From NCBI GenBank assembly GCA_028284665.1, contig JANQRG010000029.1:1-64000 (forward strand): DNA of 64,000 nucleotides. The letters run 5' to 3'. Of the stretch, positions 59,662 to 64,000 are shown piece after piece. The number at the start of each line of letters is the position of its first letter. Position 1 is the first letter of the stretch. The position numbers were made by a program, and so were the translations under genes. This DNA comes from Croceivirga sp. (GTDB taxonomy: Bacteria; Bacteroidota; Bacteroidia; Flavobacteriales; Flavobacteriaceae). Below the pieces are notes generated by a model. That model searched no databases. It saw only the letters and a list, made by a program, of their open reading frames with translations, and was not told where the DNA came from.

Positions 59662-60543
59662 ATGTTTTTGCAAAAGAACAACATTGTTAAAGGAGGGTGC
59701 TTATTAGTAGCAGCCTTGTTGGCTTCATGTGATGCGTTTTTTAACGGAAACGAGGATAAAGTAGCTTTAGCTCGGGTCGGTGAGAGCTATCTTTATCAGG
59801 AAGATGTTTCGCCTTTTATCGCGGAGAATATGACTCCGGGAGATAGTGCTGCATTTGTGGTGAATTACATTAACAGATGGGCGTCCAAACAGTTATTACT
59901 GTCCAAATCTAAAATTAATCTTCCCGAAGAGAAACTGGCAGAGTTTAACAGATTGGTTGAGGACTACAAGACTGATTTATATACCAAGGCCTATTTGGAA
60001 CTTTTAGTGCTACAATCCCTGGACACCACGGTGAGCAGGCAGCAACTACAACAGTTTTATGAAGACCAAAAAGATAATTTTAAATTGGACGAGAAATTGG
60101 TACAATTGCGTTTTGTTGTTTTGCCTCAGCCCTTCTTAAACCAGGCAGAAGTGGAGGCAAAATTCAAGTCCTTTACCCCACAAGACAAGGTTTTTCTGGA
60201 TTCCATTGCCGTACAGTTTAAAAAACTACATTTTAACGATTCTATTTGGGTGAATGCCTCTCGTGTAATGCAAGAGATCCCACCGCTAGATTTTTCCAAT
60301 CAGGAGACCTACTTAAAGAAATCACAATTTTTTGAATTGCAGGACAGCTTGGGGGTATATTTGGGCAAGGTAACGAATGTTTTGGAAGTGAATGATGTGG
60401 CACCTTTATCCTTCATTGAACCTAAGATCAAGCAGATAATTTTGAACAGACGAAGACTACGACAGATTAATAGGTTGGAAACAGATATTATAGATGAAGC
60501 CATACAAAAAAATGAATTTGAAGTATATGCACCTGAAGAATAG
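59662..60543 (+). CDS. SurA-like periplasmic chaperone lipoprotein, degenerate PPIase
   Basis: 293 residues. Lipobox-like segment LLASCDAF with Cys ~23. The N-terminal half resembles the SurA chaperone core (VNYINRWASKQLLLSKSKIN, LEELLVLQSLDTTVSRQQL-type helices). The parvulin region (KLVQLRFVVLPQPF onwards) is shortened and lacks the recognised catalytic His/Cys set, so prolyl isomerase activity is doubtful. It overlaps the following SurA-like gene and shares its promoter. Confidence 0.83.
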   Translation: MFLQKNNIVKGGCLLVAALLASCDAFFNGNEDKVALARVGESYLYQEDVSPFIAENMTPGDSAAFVVNYINRWASKQLLLSKSKINLPEEKLAEFNRLVEDYKTDLYTKAYLELLVLQSLDTTVSRQQLQQFYEDQKDNFKLDEKLVQLRFVVLPQPFLNQAEVEAKFKSFTPQDKVFLDSIAVQFKKLHFNDSIWVNASRVMQEIPPLDFSNQETYLKKSQFFELQDSLGVYLGKVTNVLEVNDVAPLSFIEPKIKQIILNRRRLRQINRLETDIIDEAIQKNEFEVYAPEE

Positions 60544-61918
60544 TTTATCGGTCCTTGTATGTATTATGGCATGCACTGGAATGTTCGCCCAAGCGGATGT
60601 GGCGGTTTTGGATTCTACAATCGAAAGAAAAATGCTCAAGTTAGATGGTATTGCCTCCGTAGTAGGGGATTATGTCATCCTGGATTCGGACATTGAGAAG
60701 ACCTTAATCGATTTGAAGAGTCAGGGCGCGTCTACCGAAGATATCACCCATTGTCAACTACTGGGAAAATTAATGGAAGACCGACTATATGCACATCAGG
60801 CGGTTCAGGATAGTCTTTTAGTATCCGATGAACAGGTAAATAGTACTTCGGATAGGCAAATACAGCAGTTAATCGCCCAAATCGGTAGTGCGGAAAAAAT
60901 GTTGAAGTACTATAAAAAACCAGATTTGGAAGCCTTCAAGGCAGAGTTATATGAGATCAATAAGCTACGCATGCTTTCAGAAAAGATGCAGGCCAATATC
61001 GTTGAAGATATCGAAGTGACTCCCGAAGAAGTACGGCAGTTTTTTTACAGTATACCTGAAGCGGAACGGCCTGTTTTCGGTGCGGAGCTCGAAATTTCAC
61101 AAATAGTGAAACAACCTGAGCCTTCGGAAGCAGAGAAGCAAAAAGTTATTGATCGATTAAACACCATAAAGCAGGATGTTGAGGAAAATGATGCTAACTT
61201 TAAGGTCAAGGCTATTCTCTATACCCGTGATGACGCTTCGAGGCCCAATGGCGGATTTTACAGTATGACTCGGGAAACACCATTTGTTAAGGAGTTTAAA
61301 GATGTAGCTTTTAGCCTTCGCGAAGGGGAAATATCCGAACCGTTTGAATCGCCCTACGGCTATCACATCATTAAAATAGAGAAAATAAGAGGGCAGGAAT
61401 TAGATCTTAGGCATATTTTGCTTATTCCTGAGATTGCAGATAGTGCGTTGGAGGAAGCTTCCAAAGAGCTCGATACTATTCGGCAACAAATATTGGATGA
61501 AAAATATACCTTTTCCGAAGCCGCCTTAAACTTTTCCGATGAAAAAGAAACAAAGTTTGATGGTGGATTGCTCAGAAACCCCATTAATTTTGATTCTAAG
61601 TTTGAACTGACTAAAATGGACCCTTCACTCTACAACCAGGTTAGGAACCTCAAAGACGGGGAGATTTCCATGCCAATCCGGGAGGAAGACCCAAGGGGAG
61701 GGCCTCCCAAGTTCAAGATTATGCAAATTACCAACCGATATGATGAGCACAAGGCAGACTTTGCCCGCGACTATATTAAGATCCAAGAGCTAGCACTAAG
61801 GGACAAGCAGTACAAGGCAGTAAAAAAGTGGATGGCAGAGAAAATACAGGATACCTATATTCACGTAGATGATGAGAACAAGAGCTGTACCTTTGCCAAC
61901 AACTGGCTAAAACAGTAA
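60512..61918 (+). CDS. SurA-like peptidyl-prolyl isomerase
   Basis: 468 residues from ATG 60512 (MNLKYMHLKNSLSVLVCIMA); alternatives at 60494 and 60527 only change the n-region of the signal peptide that ends at MFAQA. A SurA N-terminal helical core (LDSDIEKTLIDLKSQGA, EDRLYAHQAVQDSLLVSDEQ) is followed by two parvulin units: AELEISQIVKQPEPSE with YTRDDASRPNGGFYSM, and DLRHILLIPEIADSA with FSDEKETKFDGGLLR. Periplasmic outer-membrane-protein chaperone. It overlaps the previous gene by 32 bases. Confidence 0.92.
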   Translation: MNLKYMHLKNSLSVLVCIMACTGMFAQADVAVLDSTIERKMLKLDGIASVVGDYVILDSDIEKTLIDLKSQGASTEDITHCQLLGKLMEDRLYAHQAVQDSLLVSDEQVNSTSDRQIQQLIAQIGSAEKMLKYYKKPDLEAFKAELYEINKLRMLSEKMQANIVEDIEVTPEEVRQFFYSIPEAERPVFGAELEISQIVKQPEPSEAEKQKVIDRLNTIKQDVEENDANFKVKAILYTRDDASRPNGGFYSMTRETPFVKEFKDVAFSLREGEISEPFESPYGYHIIKIEKIRGQELDLRHILLIPEIADSALEEASKELDTIRQQILDEKYTFSEAALNFSDEKETKFDGGLLRNPINFDSKFELTKMDPSLYNQVRNLKDGEISMPIREEDPRGGPPKFKIMQITNRYDEHKADFARDYIKIQELALRDKQYKAVKKWMAEKIQDTYIHVDDENKSCTFANNWLKQ

Positions 61919-61921
61919 AAG

Positions 61922-62878
61922 ATGTCTGACGTAAAAGCGGTTCAGGACCTTGTCCAGAAACATCATGCGCTTAAAAAAGAGATTGCTAAGGTCATCATAG
62001 GGCAAGAGGAGGTAGTTGAACAAATTTTGTTATCAATTTACACCGGCGGCCATTCACTGCTTATAGGTGTTCCGGGACTGGCCAAGACCTTAATGGTCAA
62101 TACGATTGCGCAAACCTTGGGATTAGACTTTAAACGAATTCAATTTACCCCGGACCTAATGCCTAGTGATATCCTCGGCAGTGAAGTGTTGGATAAAGAC
62201 CGTAATTTTAAGTTTATAAAAGGCCCTGTCTTTGCCAACATCATTCTTGCAGATGAGATAAACCGTACGCCACCCAAAACACAGGCAGCCCTATTGGAAG
62301 CCATGCAGGAGCGGGCGGTAACCGTAGCAGGACACCAGTACAAATTGGAGTTGCCTTACTTTGTCCTCGCAACGCAAAACCCAATAGAACAGGAAGGTAC
62401 ATATCCTTTGCCTGAAGCGCAATTGGACCGGTTCATGTTCGCTATCAAACTGGGATATCCTAGTGTGGAAGAGGAAATACAAGTTGTAAAAGCAACTACT
62501 TCAGACGAGTCTGTTATTCTAAACACCTTGTTCAGTGCAGATGCTATCAGGGAGGTGCAACAGTTGATCCGGAGGGTACCCATTGCGGACAACGTTGTGG
62601 ACTATACCGTCCGATTAGTGAATAAAACCCGACCGGATCAGGAGACCGCACCCGATTTCATCAAAAACTATGTCGATTGGGGAGCAGGGCCGAGAGCTTC
62701 TCAAAATTTGGTGCTAGCCGCCAAAGCACATGCGGTAGTACATGGTAAGTTTGCTCCGGATATAGAAGATATTAAAGCAGTGGCTCCCGGTATTCTAAGG
62801 CACCGGATCCTTAAAAACTATAAGGCGGAAGCAGAAGGAATTTCTGAAGACCATCTGATCGCCGAGTTAATGAAGTAA
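61922..62878 (+). CDS. MoxR-family AAA ATPase
   Basis: 318 residues. Walker A GVPGLAKT at 49-56, Walker B IILADEINRTPPKTQ at 107-121, sensor 1 in FVLATQNPIEQEG and an arginine-finger region GPRASQNL near 260. MoxR ATPases work as chaperones for metalloenzyme or cell-envelope complexes, usually with DUF58 and von Willebrand factor proteins, which are not visible here. It starts 3 bases after the SurA-like stop and is likely in the same operon. Confidence 0.95.
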   Translation: MSDVKAVQDLVQKHHALKKEIAKVIIGQEEVVEQILLSIYTGGHSLLIGVPGLAKTLMVNTIAQTLGLDFKRIQFTPDLMPSDILGSEVLDKDRNFKFIKGPVFANIILADEINRTPPKTQAALLEAMQERAVTVAGHQYKLELPYFVLATQNPIEQEGTYPLPEAQLDRFMFAIKLGYPSVEEEIQVVKATTSDESVILNTLFSADAIREVQQLIRRVPIADNVVDYTVRLVNKTRPDQETAPDFIKNYVDWGAGPRASQNLVLAAKAHAVVHGKFAPDIEDIKAVAPGILRHRILKNYKAEAEGISEDHLIAELMK

Positions 62879-62979
62879 TATTGCGCTAACACTGACTTTT
62901 TCGCAATGTTTCATGCAGAATAATACCTGTGGGTTTCGTATTTTTACGAAAATTCCAAAATCCTTAAATATTTTTCAAT

Positions 62980-64000
62980 ATGGCCTTTGATATTGATATG
63001 ATAAAAGCGGTGTATTCGCAAATGGGAGAACGAGTAGATGCCGCGCGATCGCTCGTTGGTAGACCGCTTACCTTATCTGAGAAAATCTTATACTCCCATC
63101 TCTGGGAAGGAGTACCCACTACAACCTTTGAAAGGGGTAAAGATTATGTGGATTTTGCCCCGGACAGAGTAGCGTGTCAGGATGCAACCGCCCAAATGGC
63201 ATTATTGCAGTTTATGCATGCCGGGAAGGCAAAAGTTGCGGTGCCTACTACTGTGCATTGCGACCATTTGATTCAGGCAAAGGTTGGGGCTGAGGCAGAT
63301 TTAAAACGTGCGAATGAAACGAGTAATGAGGTTTTTGATTTTTTAGAATCAGTCTCTAACAAGTATGGCATAGGCTTTTGGAAACCTGGAGCTGGGATTA
63401 TTCACCAGGTGGTGTTGGAGAATTATGCTTTTCCCGGGGGTATGATGATAGGAACCGATTCTCATACGGTGAACGCGGGAGGCTTGGGAATGGTAGCCAT
63501 TGGTGTAGGAGGCGCAGATGCAGTGGATGTAATGGCGGGAATGCCGTGGGAATTGAAATTCCCTAAATTGATCGGGGTCCGGCTCAAAGGCAAGCTTTCC
63601 GGCTGGACTGCCCCAAAAGATGTAATCTTAAAGGTCGCAGACATTCTTACCGTTAAAGGAGGAACTGGTGCCATTATTGAATATTTCGGAGAGGGAGCAA
63701 TAGCAATGTCATGCACCGGTAAGGGAACAATCTGTAATATGGGGGCCGAAGTAGGCGCTACAACTTCTACCTTTGGTTACGACGAGTCTATGGATCGCTA
63801 TCTGCGCGGAACGGATCGAGAAGATGTAGCCGATGCCGCTTTAGCGGTTAAAGAACATCTCACCGCAGATCCTGAAGTCTATGAAGATCCGGAAAAGTAC
63901 TTTGATCAGTTGATCGAGATTGATTTAAATACCCTGGAACCACATTTAAATGGTCCCTTTACACCAGACTTGGCAACTCCGATTTCTGAAATGAGTGAAG
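62980..64000 (+). CDS. acn: Aconitate hydratase, 3'-truncated by window edge
   Basis: 340 codons are visible from ATG 62980 ([20 protein letters not shown]) without a stop. The family features [64 protein letters not shown] and [20 protein letters not shown] place it in the mitochondrial-type aconitase class. The cluster-binding Cys lie beyond the window edge. It isomerises citrate and isocitrate in the TCA cycle using a 4Fe-4S cluster. A TATTTTTA resembling a weakened -7 motif is at 62939-62946. Confidence 0.95.
   Translation, partial: MAFDIDMIKAVYSQMGERVDAARSLVGRPLTLSEKILYSHLWEGVPTTTFERGKDYVDFAPDRVACQDATAQMALLQFMHAGKAKVAVPTTVHCDHLIQAKVGAEADLKRANETSNEVFDFLESVSNKYGIGFWKPGAGIIHQVVLENYAFPGGMMIGTDSHTVNAGGLGMVAIGVGGADAVDVMAGMPWELKFPKLIGVRLKGKLSGWTAPKDVILKVADILTVKGGTGAIIEYFGEGAIAMSCTGKGTICNMGAEVGATTSTFGYDESMDRYLRGTDREDVADAALAVKEHLTADPEVYEDPEKYFDQLIEIDLNTLEPHLNGPFTPDLATPISEMSE

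Noticed and set aside
1-64000. Mobile element, prophage, tRNA or rRNA genes
   Set aside because: No transposase, integrase, phage structural gene, terminal inverted repeat, attachment-site duplication or cloverleaf-like sequence was found; the gene order and composition look uniformly chromosomal.

Overview
The window reads as chromosomal DNA of a marine-type Flavobacteriaceae bacterium (phylum Bacteroidota); the genus cannot be fixed from the sequence. The evidence is a type IX secretion cargo protein with a gliding-motility type B C-terminal domain, a PorP/SprF-family protein, two DUF5916 proteins, an outer-membrane-beta-barrel-family TonB receptor, a DUF4295 gene after rpmB-rpmG, several Bacteroidota-style -7 promoter motifs (TAnnTTTG) and almost no Shine-Dalgarno sequences. 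I see no rRNA, tRNA, CRISPR array, insertion sequence or prophage. Both window edges cut genes: a repeat-rich surface protein on the left and aconitase on the right.

Layout. 1-4.7 kb: surface locus with a 246-bp tandem-repeat protein, a related small secreted protein, a 672-residue type B cargo with TSP3-like repeats, and PorP/SprF. 4.75-7 kb: idi, a QueD/PTPS-family gene, manA and a small conserved gene. 7-13.6 kb (minus): a DUF4369 lipoprotein, a DUF819 transporter-like protein and two tandem DUF5916 paralogues. 13.6-15.8 kb (minus): a four-gene operon of SPFH protein, DUF4177 protein (52 residues), alpha/beta hydrolase and Arc-like DNA-binding protein, with a 14-bp perfect palindrome in front. 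16-23.2 kb: DUF2805, AlkB-like dioxygenase, AraC regulator, small secreted protein, MOSC protein, an ECF sigma factor with a membrane partner, and a membrane LytTR regulator followed by a six-helix membrane protein and a DoxX protein. 23.2-33.3 kb: PepSY-like secreted protein, secreted propeller-like protein, HtpG, TetR-like/AarF pair, S9 peptidase and KAS III.

33.3-48.7 kb: TonB-dependent receptor, CoA-binding protein, sodium:solute symporter, then a plus-strand housekeeping run (recR, 2-oxoacid dehydrogenase E2, esterase, exonuclease, FAH-family hydrolase, Hpt protein, cinA, rpmB-rpmG-DUF4295, ftsY, a secreted unknown) and a convergent M48 peptidase. 48.7-64 kb: DUF2911 protein, amidase lipoprotein, rimO, a DoxX / Tat-exported oxidoreductase pair, an ECF sigma / anti-sigma pair, a fasciclin protein, a four-gene minus-strand operon (two SRPBCC proteins, a small unknown and a penicillin-recognising-fold hydrolase), two SurA-like proteins, a MoxR ATPase and aconitase.

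Most of this is core flavobacterial genome. The parts most worth a second look are the codon-diverged but protein-identical repeats at the left edge, the SPFH/DUF4177/hydrolase/Arc operon with its palindrome, the LytTR-linked membrane protein of unknown function, the intrinsic terminator in the leader of the TonB receptor, and the hydrolase/SRPBCC operon near 57-59.6 kb. I found no clear candidate for a wholly new defence or mobile system.
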